DNA from: Chrysomallon squamiferum
Lineage: Eukaryota > Mollusca > Gastropoda > Neomphalida > Peltospiridae
NCBI GenBank assembly: GCA_012295275.1
Contig: CM022676.1
Location: 5,088,687 to 5,149,686 of the forward strand
Length of the DNA stretch: 61,000 nt
Direction: 5' to 3'
This document shows, in pieces, positions 1 to 36,204 of this stretch. A program made the translations under genes and the position numbers. Under the pieces are notes generated by a model, which saw only the letters and a program-made list of their open reading frames with translations, was not told the DNA's origin and did no database searches. How positions within the stretch are numbered: the first letter of the stretch is position 1; every line of letters begins with the position of its first letter.

Positions 1-24952
<24,952 letters not shown>

Positions 24953-24990
24953 TTTGAAACTCTTTGTCGTCAAGGGATACGGAAGCCTAA

Positions 24991-24997
24991 TGTAAAC
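24991..24997 (+). promoter_or_regulatory. Candidate forkhead (FOXJ1-type) site upstream of CFAP44
   Basis: TGTAAAC lies 39 bases upstream of the CFAP44 start codon, in a stretch richer in GC than its surroundings. FOXJ1 binds TGTAAACA-like sequences in motile-cilium promoters, so the position fits. The motif is short and could occur by chance. Confidence 0.3.
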
Positions 24998-25382
24998 GAT
25001 AGGTTTCGTTTAGTCTCGATACCTTTCGGCATCGTTCGGATATTTCAGGGTTACGTTTTATTCGTTTTTTCTCTATTATTATGTTATTGCTTTTTTAAAA
25101 TATACTTTTTTCTTTCTTTCTTTTTTTATTTATAAAAACATTATCAGCATATAATATGTACGTGTTTAGTCTCTTAGCTTGTAAATGTTATATAAACATT
25201 ATTTTATTTATTTTATTTTATTTTATTTTATTTTATTTTATTTATTTATTTATCCATTTAAATAATGGGAACAAAATTTTTTTTTTTTTTTTTTCCTTTT
25301 ACTTTTCTTATTAGGACACTATTTTTGTGATTAAATTCGATTAGTATAATTTAACAATTCAAAATATCAACAAGAAACAACC

Positions 25383-25433
<51 letters not shown>

Positions 25434-26153
25434 TGATGATGATGATATTGATTATGAAGATGATGAAAAGTAAATGATCGCCAAATACTTTCACTTATAT
25501 GAACGTACGTTTATCAATAATGTAAGCTACTATTAAATAATTCATATATCGACATATTAATTAGACGTGTAATTGAAATATATATGGTTATAGTTCGACT
25601 TGAAATTGCATACTTAAAATAAGAAAACTAATTATTAATGATAAAAATGGACAGAGCATTCAGCGTTTATTTCTTATATGAATTAAAGACTTATTTCAAA
25701 AAACTATATTAACTATAATAAATAATAATTACCGCATAAAAGTTTTCACAGAGATAATGTAAAAAAAAAACAACAACAAAAAAAAAACCAACATGGTTTA
25801 TGTATGAGAAGGCATAACAATGTTATTTAAATGTGATGTAAAAGAAATATGCAGGTATTTCGATATCTTGTTTCACTAAATTAATACTAATTAATTATTT
25901 CATAAATTTGTTTTAATACATTAATATTTACAATCTTTTTATATTTAAAAAAAAAGATCATATTCTTTAAAATTCATTTTACGACATTTTAATATCATAT
26001 TCTGTTATTGTATTGTTTTATAAAAATACCCTTTATTTGATTCATTAATTTATTTATATATTTATTTATATTGCACAAGCATTTGACTTAAGTCAGTTGG
26101 ACAACAGCGTACGCAGAACCTGTTAATCAAACGCGACCTTATTTAATAGTAAA

Positions 26154-26169
26154 GTTACCTCCCTTAGGG
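26154..26169 (+). promoter_or_regulatory. GTTACCTCCCTT-type promoter-proximal motif
   Basis: GTTACCTCCCTTAGGG occurs in the divergent CFAP44/zinc-finger intergenic region. Related sequences occur at 59581-59595 (AAAGGGCAATAACTC, opposite orientation), 60651-60663 (GAGTTACTTCCCG) and 41849-41861 (AAGTAACTTCCGC). Two of these lie just upstream of RSPH1 and PSENEN. I recall AAGGGAGATAACTC-like motifs being frequent near mollusc genes; a regulatory role here is inference. Confidence 0.3.
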
Positions 26170-27155
26170 AAATGGATGTCAAAGTATTGGAAATGAAACT
26201 TTGAGAACTTTGATCGAGCTTTATTATATTTACATACTTACTGCCGGGATATATGATTCAGGTATTAAATTTGGTTTTAAAAGTACTTTGAATGTATATT
26301 ATGACTGCTCGAAAATCATGTTCTTTTTAATGACCGTTTCACCATGTTTAGACCCCGATAGGTTGTACAGTTTAAAGATTATACGATTAGATAATACTAA
26401 TACTATTACTAGTAATAGATTTGTTGGTTTTGTTTTCAGCGAGATGTCTTATTGAATTAAAATACCTGTTCAGATGAGATAAAAGATTACATGATGCGTA
26501 TTGAAGATATAACCATAATAATGTCAAACGGTGTTTGTAAATTATCTAAAACCGTGGATAGCATTTTAATAAATATAATAAATTTAATAATTTTAATAAA
26601 GCACGAAATCGGAAATGTCAGCGCTCTTCGTCTCATATGGTTATATAACATAAGTAATATTTCCTAGTAAAATTTGAAAAAATCTTTATTTCCCTTTGTT
26701 TCTAACGTAATCAATAATGTGACTCGACTTTCTAAATGTAATAATTAATATTAACACAAACCCTAAATTTTGTATCAACACTAACGAAATCTAAGCCTGA
26801 TATTTTACGGGACTGTTTGTTTCAGTGAATTAGATAATAATATTCTTAGATGATTTTTTCAAGATAAATTATTACCACTTTTTAAAAGTGTTTTCTTCAT
26901 CTTAAAAAACTAAACTAAATTAAAGTATATTTATGAATATAAAAAATAAAAATAATAAGATAATGTACTAAACAAGATATGTTGTTATTAATAGAAAATG
27001 CTCATATCATTAACAAAATATGTTGATATTTAAAAATTGTGTTAACAGATAAAAACAACAAAAAAAAAAGCTCACAATTTCATATTAACAGTGTCATTTA
27101 TATCTGTATAAAACAATTAACAACAAAATTATCCTTTATGTCTTTATCCCTTCAG

Positions 27156-27254
27156 AAATCCCTCTCTCAGTAAAATGGATGACATGGATATTATGAGGCA
27201 ACGTTGGTTTTGTCAAATAATGAAATAGTACAAAACTTGAACTGAAAAGGAGCC
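27156..27254 (+). other. 5' UTR of the zinc-finger gene, with spliced border and upstream ORF
   Basis: A pyrimidine-rich tract ending in CCCTTCAG (about 27148-27155) looks like a 3' splice site, so the coding exon probably begins at 27156 after a non-coding exon upstream. The leader holds an upstream ORF, ATG at 27175 to TAG at 27228 (17 residues, MDDMDIMRQRWFCQIMK), which ends 26 bases before the main start. Such an upstream ORF would be expected to lower translation of the main frame. Confidence 0.5.
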
Positions 27255-30200
27255 ATGGCTGATACTCATCCGACAGTAAGATCAGGAGAAAAAGAGGCTG
27301 TGCAAGATACAAATATGCATGGAGATGATACACAACAGGCTAAAATACAAACCAGTGAAAAAAATAATTCCAAAGAAAAAACAACCTATCAGAGACTGCA
27401 GCATTTTGAGCAGACTGTGGTACATAGAGAAGCCAGCCATTCTGGTCAAAGTGATGGTCAAGGAGGAGGTGGTATTGCTGCTTCAGCACCAACCAATACC
27501 AGCTCAGCTCTGGTGCCAGCTGCTGAAGTACTAGCAGTCAATCCATCTGAAAGAACATCAGCAGCAGTAATATCTGAAAAGTACAGTTATCATGTTCAGC
27601 ACAATGGTTGTCCAGGAACAATTGCAACTTCTCAACAGTTGGTTGGCTCAGCTGGAAGAGAACCAAATAGAGATACAATAAAACAGATACCAAAATATAT
27701 TCAGGGAAGCAAGCATCAAATGAAGGTAGGAGACATTCCTCCATTTCAAGGACCAGAAATGTCCAAATCTGTCCCTTCTGCGGGAATTCTGTATGACTCA
27801 ACAAGAAACAGTTTTGAAAGACAAACACCTAGAGTTATTTCCAGTATGGATGTACTATACACAGCAGCTACAGCATCAGGGTTAGGATCAGCAATGCCAA
27901 ACATTGTTCCAGGAATGGACATGCTGTATAAACGATCGAGGGAGATGATGCAAGCCCGTAGTGTTTCCACATCATCTGTACCTAATAACACAGCAGAAGT
28001 TGTTATGGGTGACATGTTGCCTTCTCACCAGTCTGTGTCAATTCCTAAAACTGTTGTGACATCTGCTGCAGAATATGGAGTATCAGAAACGTCGGTGCAT
28101 AGAAAGATTGATAATAATGTTTATGAAAAGTATAAAAATGTCACTGCATCAGTGAGTTCTGGATTGGAACCATCTACAAGTAGAAATATTCCCAATTCAG
28201 AAAATCATAGCTCAGTCTCCAGCTCTAACTATTATATACCACAGACATCTCTGTGCTCTGAAGGTAGCACAGTAACTGTTAGAAGAGACGGGAAACAGAT
28301 GACTGATATGGGACCACCTAATTTGCACATGGGTTATTACAACACCACGCATGCTGGAGGTGTTTCAGGAGAACACCAGCAACATCCTGAAGGCACAGCT
28401 CACAACACAAGCAAAGATTATAACAGAATTTCAGAATCATTATCAGGTATGAATATGATTTCTTTTATGGCTGCTTATGATGGTTATCGAAAGGTTGGTA
28501 TCAGTGAAAATCAGACTCAAGCATTTTCTGAATATCATAGAGTTGATGATGGTAATAGTCAATCACAGAAGATTGTTTCAGCTAGTGAGATGGGACCAGA
28601 ACCATTCAGTTACAATATGCAACATGAAAAAGTGTCCAGTAGCAACATGATGCACATTCCTGAAGTCCACTCAGGGTTTTCTTATTATGAAAACGGACAG
28701 ATGGGTTTATCTCATCAGCTTCAAGGATTCACACAAAGAGAATCCAGCCAGAATTCTTTCTATCCCAAACTTTTAAATCATGACCATTCAGTGATGTATG
28801 CCAGACACGAAGTTCCTAAGGGTCAAACCCAAATGTACCAAGATCTTCTACAAGGAAATCCCATTGCTTATTTTCATTCCTCAGGTAAAGCTAACTTGCC
28901 TTCAATTTTCCCTCCTGGACTGGCCTTTGGTTTTCAACAAGGTAATCAGTTAAGTGTTGCACCTTGTCCACCACAGGTATCCAACAAAAAGGACAATTTT
29001 CCTGTTTCTGACGAAGCAGTTGTCTCAAATTCTGCTACAGATGTGCAAACAAGTACTTCAAGTGTTGTTGACGTGAGTGGTGATGTTGGTGAAGGTAATG
29101 TTGTTAATGATTCAATAGCTACTTCAAAATCAGAAAGACAAATGAATGTATCAGAGTCTGCCACTGTTTATAGTGTTTCATCACACACGCTGCAGTCAGA
29201 TCAGCATATTGATACGTTTTCCATTGACCAGCAACAGCCTGAGCAGCTGAACTCTTCCAGCGAACCTTATTTCCAACCCTCTTGCTATGCAGATTATTCA
29301 TTACAGACTCCACCAAAGGACCTAAATTCACATAATTCCAATTCCAAATCAGATATGTCTGACATAAAAATGAAAATCAGTGCAATTTTGGAAAGTAAAA
29401 GTTTACAGTTTGATGATATTCCTCAACAAAAATCACAATCTGAGACAGATTTAAATAAAGGTGGGAGCAGTTGTAATTCAGATAGCAACATGTTACCTTT
29501 TACTGCTGTAGCTGTTGTTGATAATGTTCAACCAGAAAATGAAGGCGCTGATACTGTAATGTTAAAACAAATAGAAACAGTATCCAGCGAGTCAGCAGTA
29601 TCAGGTGTTTCTAATGAAGGATTTAAAGTCACACCGGACAAATTAGTTACGCAATCAACAGGTCCATCAAAGAATGTTAACAAAACGAATAAGAAGAGCA
29701 TTTCAGCTCAGCAAGGCGCTGAAAATTCCAGAAAGAATAAAACGAAGAAAGTGAAACATTCTGAAGATGTTTCACTGAAATCTGCCAAAGAGTCCGCCGT
29801 TTCAAATAAAGAAAACAACGTAGCAGTAATATCCTGCGAAAAGAAAGCGACGAACAACACCTCTCACACTAATGATGACAACGTTCTCAAAGAGAATCTT
29901 AAAGTTCCTCAGTATAAGTGTGACATTTGCCAAAAAGAGTTTTCTCATCTCTGCAGTTTTCAGCGTCATGTTCGTTTTCACAGCGGAAAACCACTGTTCG
30001 CTTGCGACATTTGTGGACAAGGCTTCGACGATCTCTTTGCCTTTGTTGACCACATTACAGAAGTGGAGTCGGACAAATTAAAGCAGCTGAAAACAGTGCC
30101 AGAATTATTCGAGTCCAAGATTATACCTCAGTCGGTAGCAAAGTCAGAAGTTACGAAGTGTAAAAAAAGGTTGAGGAAAAGGTTATTCAGACGGTCTAAA

Positions 30201-30269
30201 CGTCTAAAGAAAAGTAATAGCTCTACTGTTGTCAAAGAGTCTGGGAAAAAAAAGAATGTGAAAAAGTGA
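27255..30269 (+). CDS. C2H2 zinc-finger protein, N-terminal part (ends at in-frame TGA)
   Basis: A 1,004-codon unspliced frame with a strong start context (GAGCCATGG). Residues 1 to about 850 are Ser/Gln/Asn-rich, without recognised domains, and probably disordered. One complete C2H2 finger starts near residue 886 (CDICQKEF, with RHVRFH), followed by a degenerate one (CDICGQGF) lacking its second histidine. The C-terminus is strongly basic (KKRLRKRLFRRSKRLKK) and resembles a nuclear localisation signal. The frame stops at TGA 30267-30269, and the same frame reopens at once into an 11-finger array. I therefore think this is the first part of one protein of about 1,390 residues. Nuclear DNA binding is inferred from the fingers. 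No specific orthologue was recognised. Confidence 0.85.
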   Translation: MADTHPTVRSGEKEAVQDTNMHGDDTQQAKIQTSEKNNSKEKTTYQRLQHFEQTVVHREASHSGQSDGQGGGGIAASAPTNTSSALVPAAEVLAVNPSERTSAAVISEKYSYHVQHNGCPGTIATSQQLVGSAGREPNRDTIKQIPKYIQGSKHQMKVGDIPPFQGPEMSKSVPSAGILYDSTRNSFERQTPRVISSMDVLYTAATASGLGSAMPNIVPGMDMLYKRSREMMQARSVSTSSVPNNTAEVVMGDMLPSHQSVSIPKTVVTSAAEYGVSETSVHRKIDNNVYEKYKNVTASVSSGLEPSTSRNIPNSENHSSVSSSNYYIPQTSLCSEGSTVTVRRDGKQMTDMGPPNLHMGYYNTTHAGGVSGEHQQHPEGTAHNTSKDYNRISESLSGMNMISFMAAYDGYRKVGISENQTQAFSEYHRVDDGNSQSQKIVSASEMGPEPFSYNMQHEKVSSSNMMHIPEVHSGFSYYENGQMGLSHQLQGFTQRESSQNSFYPKLLNHDHSVMYARHEVPKGQTQMYQDLLQGNPIAYFHSSGKANLPSIFPPGLAFGFQQGNQLSVAPCPPQVSNKKDNFPVSDEAVVSNSATDVQTSTSSVVDVSGDVGEGNVVNDSIATSKSERQMNVSESATVYSVSSHTLQSDQHIDTFSIDQQQPEQLNSSSEPYFQPSCYADYSLQTPPKDLNSHNSNSKSDMSDIKMKISAILESKSLQFDDIPQQKSQSETDLNKGGSSCNSDSNMLPFTAVAVVDNVQPENEGADTVMLKQIETVSSESAVSGVSNEGFKVTPDKLVTQSTGPSKNVNKTNKKSISAQQGAENSRKNKTKKVKHSEDVSLKSAKESAVSNKENNVAVISCEKKATNNTSHTNDDNVLKENLKVPQYKCDICQKEFSHLCSFQRHVRFHSGKPLFACDICGQGFDDLFAFVDHITEVESDKLKQLKTVPELFESKIIPQSVAKSEVTKCKKRLRKRLFRRSKRLKKSNSSTVVKESGKKKNVKK

Positions 30270-30275
30270 CTGGCG

Positions 30276-31427
30276 ATGGAGATTCCAGTGCTGATGAAAA
30301 CGAAGGATGTGGCTGAGACTGAAGATGATGACGATGTTAAAGTTGAAAACAACGGAGATGTTCGGACGAAGAATTTCAAGTGTAACGAATGCGGGATGCA
30401 GTTTAACTATGCGCGGTATCTCAGTGCGCATCTTTTGACCCATTCAGATCAAAAAAGCTTCCAGTGTGAAATATGTTCCAAGGAATTCTCTCATGGCCAT
30501 TCGTTAAATCGCCACAGGAAAAAGGTTCATCCCAAAGCCGCTATCCATGCGTGTAACATATGTGGCGAAGGGTTCAGCCGATTTTCAGATCTGAAGGAAC
30601 ACTCTAAGTGTCATCTGGCAGACAGCTCGTTAAAGTGTAAAATGTGTGACCAGGACTTCTCCTGCCAGCGTGACCTGCAGCTTCACGTGTCATCTCACAC
30701 AGGAGGGAAAGCATTTCAGTGTGATCTCTGCTGGAAACAGTTCACACAGTACTGCACGCTCCTCAGACACAAACGACGGTTTGACCATTCAGGGGGTCCC
30801 CCGTACAAATGCAAATGGTGTGGGGAGGGGTTTTACGAAATGGGCAAGCTTCTGTCGCATAGCAGAAAACATATGGGTTCCGGACCTCACAAGTGCGACG
30901 TCTGCGGAAAAGGATTTGCAACCACTAATAACCTGAAGGTTCACAAGAGTAGCGTCCACAGTTCTGAGAAGCCATTTTGTTGTGATTTGTGTGGTGACCA
31001 GTTTACGAGGGTCTCCTATCTCCGACAGCATATAAAAACGCACACAGGAGATAGACCGTACGTGTGTGAACTTTGTGGCAAAGGATTTGGAATGCAAGAT
31101 ACTTTATCTAAGCACATGCGTACTCACACAGGAGAAAAACCTTATTCTTGTGATCACTGTGGAAAACAGTTCAGCCTAACGGCGACTCTGACTGTTCATA
31201 AAAGGACACACACTGGGGAACGTCCGTACGTCTGTGAGGTGTGCGGGAAAGGCTTCATTGACAATTCTAGTTGGAACAAACATATAAAACATCACCACAA
31301 GTCGACCGGAGAGAGAGCGATAAACCAAACAGTTAACAGTGCAAATGAAACAAGAGAGAATAATGCAAATAATTATAAAACGTTTTGCGAAACTGGAGCT
31401 GCCGTAACAGGAACGTTTTATGCTTAA
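30276..31427 (+). CDS. C2H2 zinc-finger array (11 fingers), probable C-terminal part of the same gene
   Basis: Same reading frame as the preceding ORF, six bases after its TGA. An acidic linker (ETEDDDD) leads into eleven C2H2 fingers between about residues 33 and 335. They run from [10 protein letters not shown], through [10 protein letters not shown] and [10 protein letters not shown], to [10 protein letters not shown]; the last six or so have linkers of the HTGEKPY/HTGERPY type typical of DNA-binding tandem fingers. The TGA is followed by CTG GCG ATG. Possible explanations are stop-codon readthrough (UGA followed by C is a leaky context), reinitiation at 30276, an unrecognised small intron, or compensating single-base errors in the A8 run at 30246-30253 and the A run near 30297. 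The last would merge the parts through an acidic linker. As a free-standing ORF it is a complete zinc-finger protein of 383 residues. Confidence 0.85.
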   Translation: MEIPVLMKTKDVAETEDDDDVKVENNGDVRTKNFKCNECGMQFNYARYLSAHLLTHSDQKSFQCEICSKEFSHGHSLNRHRKKVHPKAAIHACNICGEGFSRFSDLKEHSKCHLADSSLKCKMCDQDFSCQRDLQLHVSSHTGGKAFQCDLCWKQFTQYCTLLRHKRRFDHSGGPPYKCKWCGEGFYEMGKLLSHSRKHMGSGPHKCDVCGKGFATTNNLKVHKSSVHSSEKPFCCDLCGDQFTRVSYLRQHIKTHTGDRPYVCELCGKGFGMQDTLSKHMRTHTGEKPYSCDHCGKQFSLTATLTVHKRTHTGERPYVCEVCGKGFIDNSSWNKHIKHHHKSTGERAINQTVNSANETRENNANNYKTFCETGAAVTGTFYA

Positions 31428-31521
31428 TTCAGACCTATTAATTTGTGTTCTTCGTCATCGTCGACATCATCTTTCTTCTTTCCTGAACTACTACTACTTC
31501 TTCTTCTTCTTCTTCTTCTTC

Positions 31522-31571
<50 letters not shown>

Positions 31572-32209
31572 TAAGGAATTCGATATCAGTTACCAAATAT
31601 AACAAACTGAGAATTTTTTAATATACCCACGGAACAAAAAAAGAAATTATACCAAGCGGGAATTTTTATTTTGCTAAACAAAACTTTGAAACATTTAAAA
31701 AATGTTTTAATTTCACATAGATAATCCATCTGAGTACTTGAAAATGAAATTAGAAATATTTCTTTATTTCCAAAATAAAAAATATATTCCAGATGTTTTA
31801 TTATTTTATTTTATAAATATCGAAATTATAGTTTGGTGTAATTTCTTTAGTTCTTTATATTAATGGACACGTACAGTTTTATTTATTTGTTTTATTTATA
31901 AAGTAAGATCTATTTATTTATTCTATATACATTTTATTTATAATTGTTTTGTTGTTGTTGTTGTTGTTGTTTTTTTGGATTTTTTAAATCGACAGTCCTT
32001 GTAAGTGTATGTGTCGGTACGCCTTCTAAACAAATTTATTAAAGAACATGAAAAGTATGATGTCGCATATGTATTAAATTACTTTTATTTTGCAAATATG
32101 GACCATGTGTTCTGTACAGCTGGTTTTAATCAATCGAACTGCGAATCATTTACCATAATTTTGTGAATGTATTTAACCGACCGGCCATACAAAGAATATT
32201 CTAATGAAA

Positions 32210-32258
<49 letters not shown>

Positions 32259-34538
32259 GTAAATAATGCAAGGTTTCGGACAAAAAGTAAATGACCACAA
32301 AAATGAACGGCGTGCTTTGTTGGAAGCGATCAAAAATAAAGTTTATAGGTTTTTCTTTAAACTTACTTGTTATTTTATTATATATATTTATATAAAAATA
32401 TATATATATATATATATGTCCCTTTCTCTTCCTATTGTATCGTATTTTGTAAATCAAAAGTCTAGTAGACATTATTTAGGAGCCTTTTATCTGGTTTTAT
32501 TATTATTATTTTATGGATGGTTTTTATGTCTTTGACTGTTGATTTTAAGTCTGTCTCTTTGCTGTGCACGTGTCCATTGAAAAATTCATTTTATCCGATT
32601 TTTATCGTTTTGAAAATAAAAACCAGCATCATTTTGCATGTATATATAATTTATATCTTGCTTTTTTATTTCTTTATTATTTAATTTTGTTGTTTTTGGT
32701 GTCTCTCTGTGTGTATGTGTATGCGTTCAGTGTATATCGTACACATTCTTCAGATTTCTGATATATTTAGTATTTTTTGTCTCTGAATATTTTTTTTGTT
32801 GGCAATAAAACGAAAATTCCGTCCGAAAGGACGAGTGCTGTCCCATTCTTTCTTTCCTTCTTTCTATCTTTTTTATTTTTTTTTTTTTTTTTTTTAAATA
32901 ATTGTATTTAAAATACATTTACTACATTAATTAGTCTTCCAAGAAATTAATTTGTGTGTGTGTGTGTGTGTGTGTGTTTAATATATATATATATATATAT
33001 ATATATGTTTATATATATAAATATATGATTTATTTAAATGATTGTTATAAGCTTTATATTTGGTAAGAATTTTTTTTATTTACCCACTCTCACGTGGGGC
33101 ATCATGTTTGTATGTTTATATACAATTATATGTAAATGAAAATAGATTATTCAAAATAATATGCAGATCATACAAAAGTGTACTTGAAAACGGTGTTTGT
33201 TATTTATTTATGCAGTGGACTGCAGCTGTTTCCTTTATATAAATACTACGAACTTGTTAACTTATAAAGTCTTTTCTTCAGAATTACAGATATTAAAAGA
33301 CTGAATTACAAACCGTATCCATCAAATATTTGTTTTATATGCTAATGTATATGTGTGCGCGGATAGGCGACCTTGTTTATTAACAGAAGTGCAACTGATA
33401 GCTAAGTCAATCTAGTATAAAGAATAAAAACAAAACAAATATTGATTATATGATTTTATTGTAATACAACGCTAACATTTTTTATTTATTTTAAAATTAA
33501 TCAAGTTATTTTTTATTTTTTTATTTTTTTTATTTTATTTTTATTTTATTTTTATTTTTTTTGCATTGTGCATTTTCGTACAATGTTATTAAAAAAATAT
33601 TACCAAAATTAATAACTTCTTACATTTTTAAACAATTACATTTAAATTTGAGTTCTTTTTTAAATTTCATCCGTTAGTACATGTTCCTTAAAAATTCCTT
33701 CCAAATTCGTTAAAATAATGTGTTGTATTTGGTATGCCTCCAGTAATAAATAAAATATGCTGGTTTTTTAAATATAAAAATCACTTCAAACTAATAAAAC
33801 AAACATTTTTACATCCTGATTTTCCGTTATTGTCTACAACCATAATGGTAATTAAATGCAACTGCAGTGAAATTGATTTTTTGTATTTGTAACATAAATT
33901 AAAATAAAATGTAAAACTTAATTTGATCAATAAAAACACGTATGCTCTTAAAAATGGATATATACATTCTGCGTAAATAAAATATTTATTTTGTGAATCG
34001 ATTATGGAAATCTATTTTTTATTATTATTATTTGTATGTGAGGGTGTGTTGGAGCACAAGCGTGTATGAAAATATGTAGGTATATTGGCATGTATGAATA
34101 TTTTAGGATAAAATGTGGTTAATTTGTTGTTGTTTTTGTTGGGTTGTTTTTAAAACAATTAATTAAGAAATTTATTTATTTAATACCATCCGGCTTTTCT
34201 GATTTGTCATTCGTCCCGTAAATTCCTTTGGCCTGAATATAATGTTTTGATATTATGATTGTAATGAAAAAATAAAAAAAAAAAAAACTATCATTACACT
34301 CGACCCTCCATTTAACGGACTAAAAGTTTGTCCGAAAAACCAAAAACCCGAATTTTCCGGACTTTTCCGAAGCGTTTTAAAAAAGCACATATATTTAACA
34401 TTGTCAGTGTGAAATAACAAACAGAACATGGAATAATTTACATTACTAAATTAACATTTAAATTCGCAGTTTTGAATTTATCCTGATTGAATTTGTTTTG
34501 CTCATAATCGATTGCATAGTGGCGCCATTATCAATACA

Positions 34539-34569
<31 letters not shown>

Positions 34570-35185
34570 AATGTTATATATTTAGAGAATTCTAAGATAA
34601 AACAAGAGGAAGCACAGCATGAATGCATAGGTGGCATGTGTAAGCAGAGATACTTGCCTGCTTTCAAACTCCCGGACGGGCCCTAATTTCGACAGTTTCC
34701 AGAATATTTGCATATTTCTTAAGTTCCATCCGAATTTTCCAAAGACAGGAATATAGACATCAGTTAAATGCTGGATCGAGTATACCATCAACGTAATTTC
34801 GTAAAAGAAACTGTATAATATTTGAGTATTTTTTAAAATAATATCACAAAAACTTAAGTACATAAACAAAATCACATGGCGGGAGATTATCAAGACATGA
34901 GTATTTGGTCTGAAAATAATATAAAAAAATTAAAAATATATTGCAGCTAGTCCACGTTATTCGGCAGTTATTGATGAGTCATGGAAACGGCAGATATCCT
35001 ATCTTGTGTTATTAGGAACTGAAATAGAAATTAATAAGATATGTAAAGATAAAAGAAATGAAAAGAATATCAATACATAAACAGCCATAATTTAAGGATA
35101 TTATAAAAACACAATATTTAATATGTATCAACTAATTAATAAATAAATAATTATATATATATATATATATATATATGTTTGTGTG

Positions 35186-35217
<32 letters not shown>

Positions 35218-35358
35218 GAAACCACGCACACACACTTACAAAGACATACATACATATGTATATGTACATAAATCACTGCACACACACACACACAAAAACA
35301 CACACACACGGCATAGGCATCATGAAATTTAAATAACTGAAATTCTACCTATTCTGGA
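31428..35358. other. Gene-free AT-rich stretch with simple repeats and a possible transposon end
   Basis: It contains the zinc-finger 3' flank (an AATAAA near 31774 may be its polyadenylation signal), a TCT/TTA run (31496-31572), a TTA run (32211-32257), TG/TA runs (32950-33010) and poly-T tracts. A patch at 34298-34400 looks like the terminus of a DNA transposon. I see no supported coding exon; the short ORFs here are repeat- or AT-driven. Confidence 0.5.
34298..34400. mobile_element. Possible terminal fragment of a Tc1/pogo-type DNA transposon
   Basis: The sequence begins CACTCGACCCTCCATTTAAC and contains repeated GTCCG/CGGAC half-sites in a palindromic arrangement (GGAC, GTCCGAAAAACC, TTCCGGAC). 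This resembles the ends of pogo/Tigger-like elements, which often begin CACT/CAGT...ACCCTC...ACGGAC. No transposase or matching opposite end was found, so this would be a remnant or a short non-autonomous element. The call rests on a remembered motif style, not on a search. Confidence 0.3.
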
Positions 35359-35599
35359 TCATGCTTGGAGTTTTTTCAGAAATGTTGAATTGAACGACCT
35401 TCTTCTACGGATGTCTTCAGCGTTGGTCTCATTGGTCATGTTACTAGTTGCAACAAATTTTAACCATTTCTTTTCTTGTTCCGTCAGTGCATTCGAGTGT
35501 TCTCTACTCATGACAATATATATAAGATAAAGTTCACAAATCACCAAACAAATTAAAAAAATAGCGAATTTTGTCTGCGACTTTCGGCATCTTGACATT
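35359..35599 (-). CDS. Small secretory or type II membrane protein, 79 residues, unrecognised
   Basis: ATG at 35598-35596, stop TGA at 35359-35361. A good 3' splice site (TTCTTTTCAG) ends one base before the ATG, so this exon begins at 35599 and a non-coding or short coding exon lies upstream, perhaps in 37100-37900. Residues about 10-30 (FAIFLICLVICELYLIYIV) form a hydrophobic signal or anchor after a basic N-terminus. The remaining 49 residues carry three N-glycosylation sequons (NMT, NET, NST) and a tetrabasic RRRR followed by Ser. Cleavage there by a furin-like protease would release a 12-residue C-terminal peptide (SFNSTFLKKLQA). It could be a small prepropeptide, a type II membrane microprotein, or the N-terminal exon of a longer enzyme if the stop is not final. 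No family recognised. Confidence 0.5.
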
Positions 35600-36080
35600 C
35601 TGAAAAGAAATGAAGATACAAAAAAAAAGTAACAATAAGATAATAACAATAAAACAAAATCTATAAATAAATTTAGCTACTATTTTGACCGTTTACCACT
35701 CCCAAAAATAGTTCAATCTATATAATGTCTTACTCCCAAATTTGGTTCGGAATTAATTAAAAGTTTAAATTTCTAAAGCAGTGAATTGGCAACAGACGTC
35801 AATAAATAAATTCAAAGTGAACCAGAATTTTAAACATTTTAACTGAAGAACAGGAGATTGAGCAGGAAAACTGCAAAGTTACTTCTAGAGTGGCAAATTA
35901 TTTTGATGGCTTTAATTTTATTATAACTTTCAAAACAAAAACCAGTTTTCAATAGAAAGCATTCTAGTGTTAGGTCAGATAATGATACGCATTTTTAATT
36001 TTGTGAATAAAATTTAATGGTTTATCGTTACATCTTTATGCATTATAAATTATGTCACCAAAAACAAATAAGTACATATA

Positions 36081-36117
<37 letters not shown>

Positions 36118-36167
36118 GGGGGTTTTTGTTGGTTTTTTCTGTTTTGTTTCTGGTGGTTTTTTTATTT

Positions 36168-36204
<37 letters not shown>

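Larger units (their letters stand above)
24953..27155. other. Intergenic region between divergent CFAP44 and zinc-finger gene
   Basis: This 2.2 kb gap separates two head-to-head genes. It holds a TTTTA run (about 25200-25255), a TAA run (about 25386-25428) and otherwise AT-rich unique sequence. A patch at 26100-26170 with better base balance contains GTTACCTCCCTTAGGG (26154-26169), possibly promoter sequence for either gene. I found no convincing coding exon. A non-coding first exon of the zinc-finger gene is expected somewhere here, because that gene has a splice acceptor just upstream of its start. Confidence 0.5.

Noticed and set aside
26201-26455. 84-codon open frame in the divergent promoter region
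   Set aside because: No homology recognised, no splice or start context, and AT-driven composition.
30267-30269. Reassigned TGA (nuclear code variant)
   Set aside because: PSENEN ends with TGA at exactly the family length of 101 residues, so TGA is a normal stop here.
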